From Budorcas taxicolor (Eukaryota; Chordata; Mammalia; Artiodactyla; Bovidae), in assembly GCF_023091745.1 (NCBI RefSeq), contig NC_068920.1:7130001-7194000 (forward strand): a stretch of DNA of 64,000 nucleotides, read 5' to 3'. Within the stretch, counting starts at the first letter, position 1. Every line of letters begins with the position of its first letter. The notes below the pieces were generated by a model that saw only the letters and a program-made list of their open reading frames with translations, had not been told where the DNA came from and ran no database searches. This document shows, in pieces, positions 1 through 12,700 of the stretch. The position numbers and the translations under genes are program-made.

Positions 1-3000
1 CAGATCCCTTGATACACATGACAGGAAGCGTGACACTACTGCTGCAGCTAGCGAGGACAGCACATGTGCATGCCCCAACTCGAGACGAGGCCTGACTCCC
101 CTGGGGAGACTCAGAAGCACCCCAAGATCCATGGCAACACTGGAGAGGAATCTTCAGGTTCCGGGCCCGACTCCACACAAGGTCTTAGGCTCCGGCATGG
201 ATGGGAGAGGAATCCCGAGATGGCCCCTAGCAACTCGCATGGGGACAGGCCTTTCCTGCGGCCATCAGAGCGGGTCTCTGAGGTCCCCGTCGTAACTCTA
301 GAAGACCTGCCGCAACTCGAGAAAATCCAGGAGGTTCTCCCCTCCAGGCGAGATGAGGCCCATTTCCGCTGAGGCGTCTCGAGGCTGATCACATCTCACC
401 TCTGGAACTTCGAAAGGGACCTTCACACCCTTGAAGCAAATCAAGAAGTTCCCCGACATACCCGTCTCCTCTCGACAGGAAACACGACGGTCCCGCCCAC
501 ATCCAGAGGCGCCACATTTCCGCCTCGTAGCTCGAGATGAGGAATCCTTTCCCTGCTTCTTTGGGAAAGAGTTCCCGGCGTTCCCGTCACATCTCAAGAG
601 GAGGCCCTCTCAACAGGAACGGCGAGAGGAAGTCCAGGGTCGTGCCACCATTCCAAGAGTCCCCCAGATGTCTCAGTCCATTCCAGAGGAACCTCTTTTC
701 CCTTCACCGGCTCGTCTTTCACGCCGAGAATCGACTCACACCAAGGTGGCACGTGACACAGCCCTGTGGGAAAGCCTCGTGGGAAAGCCTCGAGGGAAAG
801 CCTCGAGGGAAAGCCACAGATCCCTTGATACACGTGACAGGAAGCGTGACACTACTGCTGCAGCTAGCGAGGACAGCACACGTGCATGCCCCAACTCGAG
901 ACGAGGCCTTACTCCCCTGGGGAGACTCAGAAGCACCCCAAGATCCATGGCAACACTGGAGAGGAATCTTCAGGTTCCGGGCCCGACTCCACACAAGGTC
1001 TTAGGCTCCGGCATGGATGGGAGAGGAATCCCGAGATGGCCCCTAGCAACTCGCATGGGGACAGGCCTTTCCTGCGGCCATCAGAGCGGGTCCCTGAGGT
1101 CCCTGTCGTAACTCTAGAAGACCTGCCGCAACTCGAGAAAATCCAGGAGGTTCTCCCCTCCAGGCGAGATGAGGCCCATTTCCGCTGAGGCGTCTCAAGG
1201 CTGATCACATCTCACCTCTGGAACTTTGAAAGGGTCCTTCACACCCTTGGTGCAAATCAAGAAGTTCCCCGACATACTCGTCTCCAATCGAGAGGAAACA
1301 CGAGGGTCCCGCCCACATCCAGAGGCGCCCCGTTTCCGCCTCGTAGCTCGAGATGAGGGATCCTTTCCCTGCTTCGTCGGGCAAGAGTTCCCGGCGTTCC
1401 CGTCGCATCTCAAGAGGAGGCCCTCTCAACAGGAACGGCGAGAGGAACTCCAGGGTCGTGCCACCATTCCAAGAGTTCCCCAGATATCTCAGTCCATTCC
1501 AGAGGAAGTTCTTTTCCCTTCACCGGCTCGTCTTTCACGCCGAGAATCGACTCACACCAAGGTGGCACATGACACAGCCCTGGGGGAAAGCCTCGTGGGA
1601 AAGCCTCGAGTGAAAGCCTCGAGGGAAAGCCACAGATTCCTTGATCCACGTGACAGGAAGCGTGACACTACTGCTGCAGCTCGGGAGGAAAGCGCACGTG
1701 CATGCCCCCACTCGAGACGAGGCCTGACTCCCCTGGGGAGACTCAGAAGCACCCCAAGATCCATGGCAACACTGGAGAGGAATCCTCAGGTTCCGGCCCC
1801 GACTCCACACAAGGTCTTAGGCCCCGGCATGGAATGGAGAGGAATCCCGAGAGGGCCCCTAGCAACTCGCACGGGGACTCGCCTTTCCTGAGGCCACCAG
1901 AGCGGGTCCCTGAGGTACCCGTCGAAACTCGAGAACACCTGCCGCAACTCGAGAAAATCCAGGAGTTTCTCCTCTCCAGGCGAGATGAGGCCCATTTCCT
2001 CTCAGGCATCTCGAGGCTGATCACACCTCACCTGTGGAACGTCGAAAGGGTCTTTCACACCTTTGATGCAAATCAAGAAGTTCTCCGACATACCCGACTC
2101 CACTCGAGAGGAAACACAAGGGTCCCGCCCTCATCCAGAGGTGACCCGTTTCCGCCTCGTAGCTCGAGATGAGGGATCCTTTCCCTGCTTCGTCGGGAAA
2201 GAGTTCCCGGCGTTCCCGTCAATTCTCAGGAGGAGGCCCTCTCAACAGAAACGGCGAGAGGAACTCCAGGGTCGTGCCACCATTCCAAGGGTCCCCCAGA
2301 TGTCTCAGTCCATTCCAGAGGAAACTCTTTTCCCTTCACTGGCTCGTCTTTCACGCCGAGGATCCACTCACACCAAGGTGGCAGGTGGCACAGCCCTGTG
2401 GGAAAGCCTCGAGGGAAAGCCTCGAGGGAAAGCCGCAGATCCCTTGATCCACGTGACCAGGAAGCGTGACACTACTGCTGCAGATCGGGAGGAAAGAGCA
2501 CCTGCATGCCCCCACACGAGACGAGGCTGACTACCATGGTGTGACTCGGAGGCAACCCAAGATCCATGGCAACACTGGAGAGGAATCCTCAGGTTCCGGC
2601 CCCGACTCCACACAAGGTCTTAGGCCCCGGCATGGACGGGAGAGGATTCCCGGGATGGCCCTTAGCAACTCGCATGGGGACTGGCCTTTCCTGGGGCCAC
2701 CAGAGCATGTCCCTGAGGTCCCCGTCGTAACTCGAGAAGACCTGCCGCAACTCGAGAAAATCCAGGAGGTTCTCCCCTCCAGGCGAGATGAGGCCCATTT
2801 CCGCTGAGGCGTCTCGAGGCTCATCACACCTCACCTCTGGAACTTCGAAAGGGACCTTCACACCCTTGAAGCAAATCAAGAAGTTCCCCGACATACCCGT
2901 CTCCTCTCTACAGGAAACACGACTGTCCCGCCCACATCCAGAGGAGCCCGGGTTCCGCCTCGTAGCTCGAGATGAGGGATCCTTTCCCTGCTTCGTCGGG

Positions 3001-6000
3001 AAAGAGTTCCCGGCACTCCCGTCGCATCTCAAGAGGAAGCCCTGTGAACAGGAACGGCGAGAGGAACTCCAGGGTCGTGCCACCATTCCAAGAGTCCCCA
3101 GATGTCTCAGTCCATTCCAGAGGAACCTCTTTTCCCTTCACCGGCTCCCCTTTCACGCCGAGGATTGACTCACACCAAGGTGGCACGTGGCACAGCCCGG
3201 TGGGAAAGCCTCGAGGGAAAGCCAGGGATCCCTTGGTCCACGTGACAAGAAGCGTGACACTACTGCTGCAGCTGGCGAGGACAGCACACGTGCATGCCCC
3301 CACTCGAGACGAGGCCTGACTCCCCTGGGGAGCCTAAGAAGCACCCCAAGATCCATGGCCACACTGGAGAGGAATCCTCAGGTTCCGGCCCCGACTCCAC
3401 ACAAGGTCTTAGGCCCCGGCATGGATGGGAGAGGAATCCCGAGACGGCCTCTAGCAACTCGCATGGGGACTTGCCTTTCCTGAGGCCACCAGAGCGGGTC
3501 CCTCAGGTCCCCATCGTAACTCGAGAAGACCTGCCGCAACTAGAGAAAATCCAGGAGGTTCTCCCCTCCAGGCGAGATGAGGCCCATTTCCGCTCAGGCG
3601 TCTCGAGACTGATCACACCTCACCTCGGGAACTTCGAAAGGGTCCTTCACACCCTTGGTGCAAATCAAGAAGTTCCCCGACATACCCGTCTCCACTCGAG
3701 AGGAAACACGAGGGTCCCGCCCACATCCAGAGGCGCCCCGTTTCGGCCTCGTAGCTCGAGATGATGGATCGTTTCCCTGCTTCGTCGGGCAAGAGTTCCA
3801 GGCGTTCCCGTCGCATCTCAAGAGGAGGCCCTCTCAACAGGAACGGCGAGAGGAACTCCAGGGTCGTGCCACCATTCCAAGAGTCCCCCAGATGTCTCAG
3901 TCCATTCCAGAGGAACCTCTTTTCCCTTCACCGGCTCGTATTTCACGCCGAGGATCGACTCACACCAAGGTGGCACGTGGCACAGCCCTGTGGGAAAGCC
4001 TCGAGGGAAAGCCACAGATCCCTTGATCCACGTGACAGGAAGCGTGACACTACTGCTGCAGCTCGGGAGGGAAGCGCACGTGCATGTCCCCACTCGAGAC
4101 GAGGCCTGACTCCCCTGGGGAGACTCAGAAGCACCCCAAGATCCATGGCAACACTGGAGAGGAATCCTCAGGTTCCAGCCCCGACTCCACACAAGATCTT
4201 AGGCCCCGGCATGGACGGGAGAGGAATCCCGAGAGGGCCCGTAGCAACGCGCATGGCGACTGAGCTATCATGAGGCCACCAGAGCGGGTCCCTGAGGTCC
4301 CCGTCGTAACTTGGGAAGACCTGCCCCAACTCGAGCACATCCAGGAGGTTCTAACCTCCAGGCGAGATGAGGCCCATTTCCGCTGAGGTGTCTCGAGGCT
4401 CATCACACCTCACCTAAGGAACTTCGAAAGGGTCTTTCAAACCCTTGGTGCAAATCAAGAAGTTCCCCGACATACCCGTCTCCACTCGAGAGGAAACACG
4501 AGGGTCCCGCCCACATTCAGAGGAGCCCCGTTTCCGCCTCGTAGCTCGAGATGAGGGATCCTTTCCCTGCTTCGTCGGGAAAGATTTCCCGGCGTTCCCG
4601 TCGCATCTCAAGAGGAGGCCCTCTCAACAGGAACGGCGAGAGGAACTCCAGGGTCGTGCCACCATTCCCAGAGTCCCCCAGATGTCTCAGTCCATTCCAG
4701 AGGAACCTCTTTTCCCTTCACCGGCTCGTCTTTCACGCCGAGGATCGACTCACACCAAGGTGGCATGTGGCACAGCCCCGTGGGAAAGCCTCGTGGGAAA
4801 GCCTCGAGGGACAGCCTCGAGGGAAAGCCACAGATCCCTTGATCTACGTGACAGGATGCGTGACACTACTGCTGCAGCTCGGGAGGAAAGCGCACGTGCA
4901 TGCCCCACTCGAGACGATTCCTGACTCCCCTGGGGAGACTCAGAAGCACCCCAAGATCCATGGCAACTCTGGAGAGGAATCCTCAGGTTCCGGCCCCGAC
5001 TCCACACAAGGTCTTAGGCCCCAGCATCGACGGGAGAGGAATCCCGAGAGGGACCGCAGCAACTCGCATGGGACTGGCCTTCCCTGAGGCCACCAGAGCG
5101 GGTCCCTGAGGTCCACGTGGTAACTAGAGAAGACCTGGCCCAACTCGAGAAAATCCTGGAGGTTCTCCCCTCCAGGCGAGATGAGGCCCATTTCCGCTCA
5201 GGCGTCTCGAGACTGATCACACCTCACCTCGGGAACTTCGAAAGGGTCCTTCACACCCTTGGTGCAAATCAAGAAGTTCCCCGACATACCCGTCTCCACT
5301 CGAGAGGAAACACGAGGGTCCCGCCCACATCCAGAGGCGCCTCGTTTCGGCCTCATAGCTCGAGATGAGGGATCATTTCCCTGCTTCGTCGGGCAAGAGA
5401 TCCCGGCGTTCCCGTCGCATCTCAAGAGGAGGCCCTCTCAACAGGAACGGCGAGAGGAACTCCAGGGTGGTGCCACCATTCCAAGAGTCCCCCAGATGTC
5501 TCAGTCCATTCCAGAGGAACCTCTTTTCCCTTCACCGGCTCGTCTTTCACGCCGAGGATCGACTCACACCAAGGTGGCACGTGGCACAGCCCCGTTGGAA
5601 AGCCTCGTGGGAAAGCCTCGAGGGACAGCCTCGAGAGAAAGCCACAGATCCCTTGATCCACGTGACAGGATGCGTGACACTACTGCTGCAGCTCGGGAGG
5701 AAAGCGCACGTGCATGCCCCCACTCGAGACAAGGCCTGACAACCCGGGGGTGACTCAGCAGCACCCCAAGATCCATGGCAACACTGGAGAGGAATCCTCA
5801 GGATCCGGCTCCGACTCCACACAAGGTCTTAGGCCCCGGCATTGACGGGAGAAGTTTCCCGAGATGGCCCCTAGCAACTCGCATGGGGACTGGCCTTTCC
5901 TGAGGACAACAGAGAGCGTCCCTGAGGTCCCCGTCGTAACTCGAGACGACCTGCCGCAACTCGAGAAAATCCAGGAGGTTCTCCCCTCCAGGCGAGATGA

Positions 6001-7940
6001 GGCCCATTTCCGCTCAGGCGCCTCGAGACTGATCACACCTCACCTCGGGAACTTCGAAAGGGACCTTCACACCCTTGGTGCAAATCAAGAAGTTCCCCGA
6101 CATACCCGTCTCCTCACGAGAGGAAACAGGAGGGTCCCGCCCTCATCCAGAGGAACCCCGTTTCCGCCTCGTAGCTCGAGTTGAGGGATCCTTTCCCTGC
6201 TTCGTCGGGAAAGAGTTCCCGGGGTTCCCGTCGCATCTCAAGAAGAGGCCCTCTAAACAGGAACGGCGAGAGGAACTCCTGGGTGGTGCCACCATTCCAA
6301 GAGTCCCCCAGATGTCTCAGTCCATTCCAGAGGATCCTCTTTTCCCTTAACCGGCTCGTGTTTCATGCCGAGAATCGACTCACACCAAGGTGGCACGTGG
6401 CACAGCCCTGTGGGAATGCCTCGTGGGAAAGCCTCGAGGGAAAGCCTCGAGGGAAAGCCACAGATCCCTTGATCCACGTGACAGGAAGCGTGACACTACT
6501 GCTGCAGCTCGGGAGGAAAGCGCACGTGCATGCCCCCACTCGAGACGAGGCCTGACTCCCCTGGGGATACTCAGAAGCACCCCAAGATCCATGGCAACAC
6601 TGGAGAGGAATCCTCAGGTTCCGGCCCTGACTCCACACAAGGTCTTAGGCCCCAGTTTGGACGGGAGAGGAATCCCGAGAGGGCCCCTAGCAACTATCAT
6701 GGGGACTGGCCTTTCCTGAGGCCACCTGAGCGGGTCCCTGAGGTCCCCGTCTTAACTCGAGAAGACCTGCCGCAACTCGAGAAAAACCAGGAGGTTCTCC
6801 CCTCCAGGCGAGATGAGGCCCATTTCCGCTGAGGTGTCTCGAGGCTCATCACACCTCACCTCTGGAACTTCGAAAGGGTCCTTCACACCCTTGGTGCAAA
6901 TCAAGAAGTTCCCCGACATACCCGTCTCCACTCGAGAGGAAACACGAGGGTCCCGCCCACATCCAGAGGAGCCCCGTTTCCGCCTCGTATCTCGAGATGA
7001 GGGATCCTTTCCCTGCTTCGTCGGGTAAGAGTTCTCGGCGTTCCCGTCGCATCTCAAGAGGAGGCCCTCTCAACAAGAACGGCGAGAGGACTCCAGGGTC
7101 GTGCCACCATTCCAAGAGTCCCCCAGATGTCTCAGTCCATTCCAGAGGAACCTCTTTTCCCTTCACCGGCTTGTCTTTCACGCCGAGGATCGACTCACAC
7201 CAAGGTGGCACGTGGTACAGCCCTGTGGAAAAGCCTTGTGGGAAAGCCTCGAGGAAAAGCCTCAAGGGAAAGCCTCGAGGGAAAGCCACAGATCCCTTGA
7301 TCCATGTGTCGGGAAGCGTGACACTCCGGCTGCAGCTCGGGAGGAAAGCGCACGTGCATGCCCCGACTCGAGACGAGGCATGACTCCCCAGGGGAGACTC
7401 AGAAGCACCCCAAGATCCATGGCAACACTGGAGAGGAATTCTCAGGTTCCGGCCCCGACTCCACACAAGGTCTTAGGCCCCGGCATGGACGGGAGAGGAA
7501 TCCCGAGACGGCCCCTAGCAACTCGCATGGGGACTTGCCTCTCCTGAGGCCAGTAGAGCGGGTCCCTGAGGTCCCCCTCGTAACTCGAGAAGACCTGCCG
7601 CATCTCGAGTAAATGAAGGAGGTTCTCCCCTCCAGGCGAGATGAGGCCCATTTCCACTGAGGCGTCTCGAGGCTGATCACACCTCACCTCTGGAACTTCC
7701 ACAGGGTCCTTCACACCATTGGTGCAAATCAAGAAGTTCCCCGACATACCCGTCTCCACTCGAGAGGAAACACGAGGGTCCCGCCCACATCCAGAGGAGC
7801 CCCGTTTCCGCCTCGTAGCTCGAGATGAGGGATCCTTTCCCTGCTTCGTCGGGAAAGAGTTCTCGGCTATCCCATCGCATCTCAGAATGAGGCCCTCTCA
7901 ACAGGAACGGCGAGAGGAACTCCAGGTTCGTGCCACAATT
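1..7940. repeat. Diverged satellite monomers, left segment
   Basis: This segment holds a partial monomer (1-433) and monomers starting at 434, 1250, 2066, 2869, 3658, 4448, 5262, 6078, 6894 and 7722 (first part). Lengths are 816, 816, 803, 789, 790, 814, 816, 816 and 828 bp. No long near-identical multi-monomer repeat is evident. Local relationships exist. Bases 1-430 closely match 817-1246, a one-monomer tandem duplication. Monomers 434 and 2869 share a private aagcaaatc variant of the anchor and an acagg variant downstream. Monomers 3658 and 5262 share cgtttcggcc and a cacctcggg variant, suggesting a dimeric relationship. No gene or other element is visible. Confidence 0.88.
7227..7287. repeat. 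13-bp minisatellite, second four-unit allele
   Basis: Four units at 7227, 7240, 7253 and 7266, plus a partial unit at 7279-7287, sit in the 828-bp monomer that starts at 6894. Units one and three are diverged (ggaaaagccttgt and ggaaaagcctcaa). This expansion therefore arose independently of, or long before, the homogeneous four-unit allele near 37962. Confidence 0.88.
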
Positions 7941-9784
7941 CCAAGAGTCCCCCAGATGTCTCAGTCCATTCCAGAGGAACCTCTTTTCCCTTCACCGGCT
8001 CGTCTTTCACGCCGAGGATCGACTCACACCAAGGTGGCACGTGGCACAGCCCTGTGGAAAGCCTCGAGGGAAAGCCTCGAGTGAAAGCCTCGAGGGAAAG
8101 CCACAGATCCCTTGATCCATGTGTCGGGAAGCGTGACACAACGGCTGCAGCTCGGGAGGAAAGCGCACGTGCATGCCCCCACTCGAGACGATCCCTGACT
8201 CCCCTGGGGAGACTCAGAAGCACCCCAAGATCCATGGCAACACTGGAGGGGCATCCTCAGTTTCCGGCCCCGACTCCACACAAGGTCTTAGGCCCCAGCA
8301 TCGACGGGAGAGGAATCCAGAGAGGGCCCGTAGCAACTCGCATGGGGACTGGCCTTCCCTGAGGCCACCAGAGCGGGTCCCTGAGGTCCCCCTCGTAACT
8401 CGTGAAGACCTGCTGCAACTCGAGAAAATCCAGGAGGTTCTCCCCTCCAGGCGAGATGAGGCCCATTTCCGCTATGGCGTCTCGAGGCTAAGCACACCTC
8501 ACCTCTGGAACTTAGAAAGGGACATACACACCCTTGGTGCAAATCAAGAAGTTCCCCGATATACCCGTCTCGACTCGATCGCAAACACGAGGGTCCCGCC
8601 CACATCCCGAGGAGCCCCGTTTCCGCTTCGTAGCTAGAGATGAGGGATCCTTTCCCTGTTTCGTCGGGAAGGAGTTCCCGGCCTTCTCGTCACATCTCAA
8701 GAGGAGGCCCTCTCAACGGGAACGGCGAGGGGAACTCCAGCGTCGTGCCACCATTCCAAGAGTCCTCCAGATGTCTCAGTCCATACCAGAGGATCCTCTT
8801 TTCCCTTCACCGGCTCGTCTTTCACGCCGAGAATCGACTCACTTCAAGGTGGAACGTGACACAGCCCTGTGGGAAAGCCTCGTGGGAAAGCCTCGAGGGA
8901 AAGCATCGAGGGAGGCCACAGATCCCTTGATCCACGTGACAGGAAGCCTGACACTACAGCTGCAGCTCGGGAGGAAAGCGCACGTGCATGCCTCCACTCG
9001 AGACAAGGCCTGACAACCCGGGGGTGACTCAGAAGCACCCCAAGATCCATGGCAACACTGGAGATGAATCCTCAGGTTCCGGCTCCGACTCCACACAAGG
9101 TCTTAGGCCCCGGCATGGACGGGAGAGGTATCCCGAGATGGCCCCTAGCAACTCGCATGGGGACTGGCCTTTCCTGAGGCCACCAGAGAGCGTCCCTGAG
9201 GTCCCCATCGTAACTCGAGACGACCTGCCACAACTCGAGAAAATCCAGGAGGTTCTCCCCTCCAGGCGAGATGAGGCCCATTTCCGATGAGGCGTCTCGA
9301 GGCTGATCACACCTCACCTCTGGAACTTCGAAAGGGTCCTTCACACCCTTGGTGCAAATCAAGAAGTTCCCCGACACACCCATCTCCACTCAAGAGGAAA
9401 CACGAGGGTCCCGCCCACATCCAGAGGAGCCCCGTGTTCGCCTCGTAGCTCGAGATGAGGGATCATTTCCCTGCTTCGTCGGGCAAGAATTCCCGGGTTT
9501 CCCGTCGCATCTCAAGTGGAGGCCCTCTCCACAGGAACGGCGAGAGGAACTACAGGGTCGTGCCACCGTTCCAAGAGTCCCCCAGATGTCTCAGTCCATT
9601 CCTGAGGATCCTCTTTTCCCTACACTGGCTCGTCTTTCACACCGAGGATCGACTCACAACAAGGTGGCACGTGGCACAGCCCTGTGGGAAAGCCTCGAGG
9701 GAAAGCTTCGAGGGAAAGCCTCGAGGGAAAGCCTCAGATCCCTTGATCCACGTGATAGGAAGCGTGACACTAGTGCTGCCGCTC
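7940..9784. repeat. Segment shared with 32.97-34.81 kb
   Basis: This holds the latter part of the monomer starting at 7722, the monomer at 8537 (815 bp) and the first half of the one at 9352. It matches the sequence at an offset of 25,028 bp closely. Both copies share the gtgtcggg variant after the 13-bp units (8123 and 33151), the variant ctatggcgtctcg (8472 and 33500), a gaaggag variant, and the EcoRI site at 9487 (counterpart 34515). Small differences exist, for example one base missing in the atccatggaacac stretch at 33266. The match extends into the seven-mer repeat to about 12.89 kb. Confidence 0.85.
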
Positions 9785-12700
9785 GGGAGGAAAGCGCACG
9801 TGCATGCCCCCACTCGAGATGATCCCTGACTCCGCTGGGGAGACTCAAAAACACCCCAAGATCCATGGCAACACTGGAGAGGAATCCTCAGGTTCCGGCC
9901 CCGACTCCACACTAGGTCTTAGGCCCCGGCATGGACGGGAGAGGTATCCCGAGATGGCCCCTAGCAACTCGCATGGGTACTGGCCTTTCCTCCGGCCACC
10001 AGAGCGGGTTCCTGAGGTCCCCGTAGTAACACGAGAAGACTTGCCCCAAATCGAGAAAATCCAGGAAGTTCTCCCTTCCAGGCGAGATGAGGCCCATTTC
10101 CGCTGAGGCGTTTCGAGGCTGATCACACCTCACCTCTGGAACTTCGAAAGGCACCTTTACTCCCTTGGTGCAAATCAAGAAGTTCCCCGACATACCCGTC
10201 TCCACTCGAGAGGAAACACGAGGGTGCCGCCCACATCCAGAGGAGCCCCGTTTCCTCCTCGTAGCTGGAGATGAGGGATCCTTTCCCTGCTTCGTCGGGA
10301 AAGAGTTCCCGGCGATCCCGTCGCATCTTAAGAGGAGGCCCTCTCAACAGAAACGGCGAGAGGAACTCCAGGTTCGTGCCATCATTCCAAGAGTCCCCCA
10401 TATGTCTCAGTCCATTCCAGAGGAACCTCTTTTCCCTTCACTGGCTCGTCTTTCACGCCGAGGATCGACTCACACCAAGGTGGCACGTGGCACAGCCCTG
10501 TGGGAAAGCCTCGTGGGAAAGCCTCGAGGGACAGCCTTGAGGGAAAGACACAGATACCTTAATCCACGTGACAGGAAGCGTGACACTACTGCTGCAGCTC
10601 GGGAGGAAAGCGCCCGTACATGACCCCGTTCGATACGAGGCCTGACTCCCCTGGGGAGACTCAGAAGCATCCCAAGATCCATGGCCACACTGGAGAGAAA
10701 TCCTCAGGTTCTGGCCCCGACTCCACACAAGGTCTTAGGCCCCAGCATGGATGGGAGAGGAATCCCGAGATGGCCCCTAGCAACTCGCATGGGTACTGGC
10801 CTTTCTTGAGGCCACCAGAGCGGGTTCCTGAGGTCCCCCTCGTTACTCGAGAAGACTTTCCGCATCTCGAGTAAATGCAGGAGGTTCTCCCCTCCAGGTG
10901 AGATGAGGCCCATTTCCACTAAGGCGTCTCGAGGCTGATCACACCTCACCTCTGCAAGTTCCACAGGGTCCTTCACACCGTTGGTGCAAATCAAGAAGTT
11001 CCCCGACATATCCGTCTCCACTCGAGAGGAAACACGAGTGTCCCGCCCACATCCAGAGGAGCCCCGTTTCTGCCTCCTAGCTCGAGATGAGGGATCCTTT
11101 CACTGCTTCGTCGGGAAAGAGTTCTCGGCTATCCCGTCGCATCTCAGAATGAGGCCCTCTCAACAGGAACGGCGAGAGGAACTCCAGGTTCGTGCCACCA
11201 TTCCAAGAGTCCCCCAGATGTCTCAGTCCATTCCAGAGGAACCACTTTTCCCTTCACAGGCTCGTCTTTCACGGGGAGGATTGACTCACAACAAGGTGGC
11301 ACGTGGCACAGCCCTGTGGGACAGCCTCGTGGGAAAGCCTCGAGGGAAAGCCTCGAGGGAAAGCCACAGATCCCTTGATCCACGTGACAGGAAGCGTGAC
11401 ACTACTGCTGCAGCTCGGGAGGAAAGCGCACGTGCATGCCCCCACTGGAGACGATCCCTGACTCCCCTGGGGAGACTCAGAAGCACCCCAAGATCCATGG
11501 CAACACTGGAGAGGAATCCTCAGATTCCGGCCCCGTCTCTACACAAGGTCTTAGGCCCCGGCATGGACGGGAGAGGAATCCCGAGTTGCCCCCTAGCTAC
11601 TCGCATGGGGACTGGCTTTTCCTGAGGCCACCAGAGCGGGTCCCTGAGGTCCCCCTCGTAACTCGAGAAGACCTGCCGCATCTCGAGTAAATGCAGGAGG
11701 TTGTCCCCTCCAGGCGAGATGAGGCCCATTTCCACTGAGGCGTCTCGAGGCTGATCACACCTCACCCCTGTAACTTCCACAGGGTCCTTCACACCATTGG
11801 TGCAAATCAAGAAGTTCCCCGACATACCCGTCTCAACTCGAGAGGAAACACGAGGGTCCCGCCCACATCCAGAGGAGCCCCGTCTCCGCCTCGTAGCTCG
11901 AGATGAGGGATCCTTTCCCTGCTTCGTCAGGAAAGAGTTCCCGGCGTTCCCGTCGCATCTCAAGAGGAGGCCCTCTCAACAGGAACGCGAGAGGAACTCC
12001 AGGGTCGTGCCACCATTCCAAGAGCCCCCAGATGTCTCAGTCCATTCCAGAGGAGCCTCTTTTCCCTTCACCGGCTCGTCTTTCACGCCAAGCATCGACT
12101 CACACCAAGGTGGCACGTGGCACAGCCCTGTAGAAAGCCTCGAGGGAAAGCCTCGAGGGAAAGCCACAGATCCCTTGATTCATGTGTCGGGAAGCATGAC
12201 ACAACGGCTGCAGTTCGGGAGGAAAGCGCACGTGCATGCTCCCACTTGAGACGATCCCTGACTCCCCTGGGGAGACTCAGAAGCACCCCAAGATCCATGG
12301 CAACACTGGAGAGGAATCCTCAGGATCCGGCTCCGACTCCACACAAGGTCTTAGGCCCCGGCATGGACGGGAGTGGTATCCCGAGATGGCCCCTTGCAAC
12401 TCGCATGGGGACTGGCCTTTCCTGAGGCCACCAGAGAGCGTCCCTGAGGTCCCCATCATAACTCGAGACGACCTGCCGCAACTCGAGAAAATCCAGGAGG
12501 TTCTCCCCTCCAGGCGAGATGAGGCCCATTTCCGATGAGGCGTCTCGAGCCTAATCACACCTCACCTCTGGAACTTCGAAAGGGTCCTTCACACCCTTGG
12601 TGCAAATCAAGAAGTTCCCCGACATACCCGTCTCCACTCGAGAGGAAACACGAGGGTCCCGCCCACATCCAGAGGAGCCCTGTGTTCGCCTGGTAGCTCG

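Noticed and set aside
5751..5760. NF-E2/AP-1-like site tgactcagca
   Set aside because: It is a chance variant in one monomer of a repeated tgactcagaagc or gactcagaagc string, with no promoter context.
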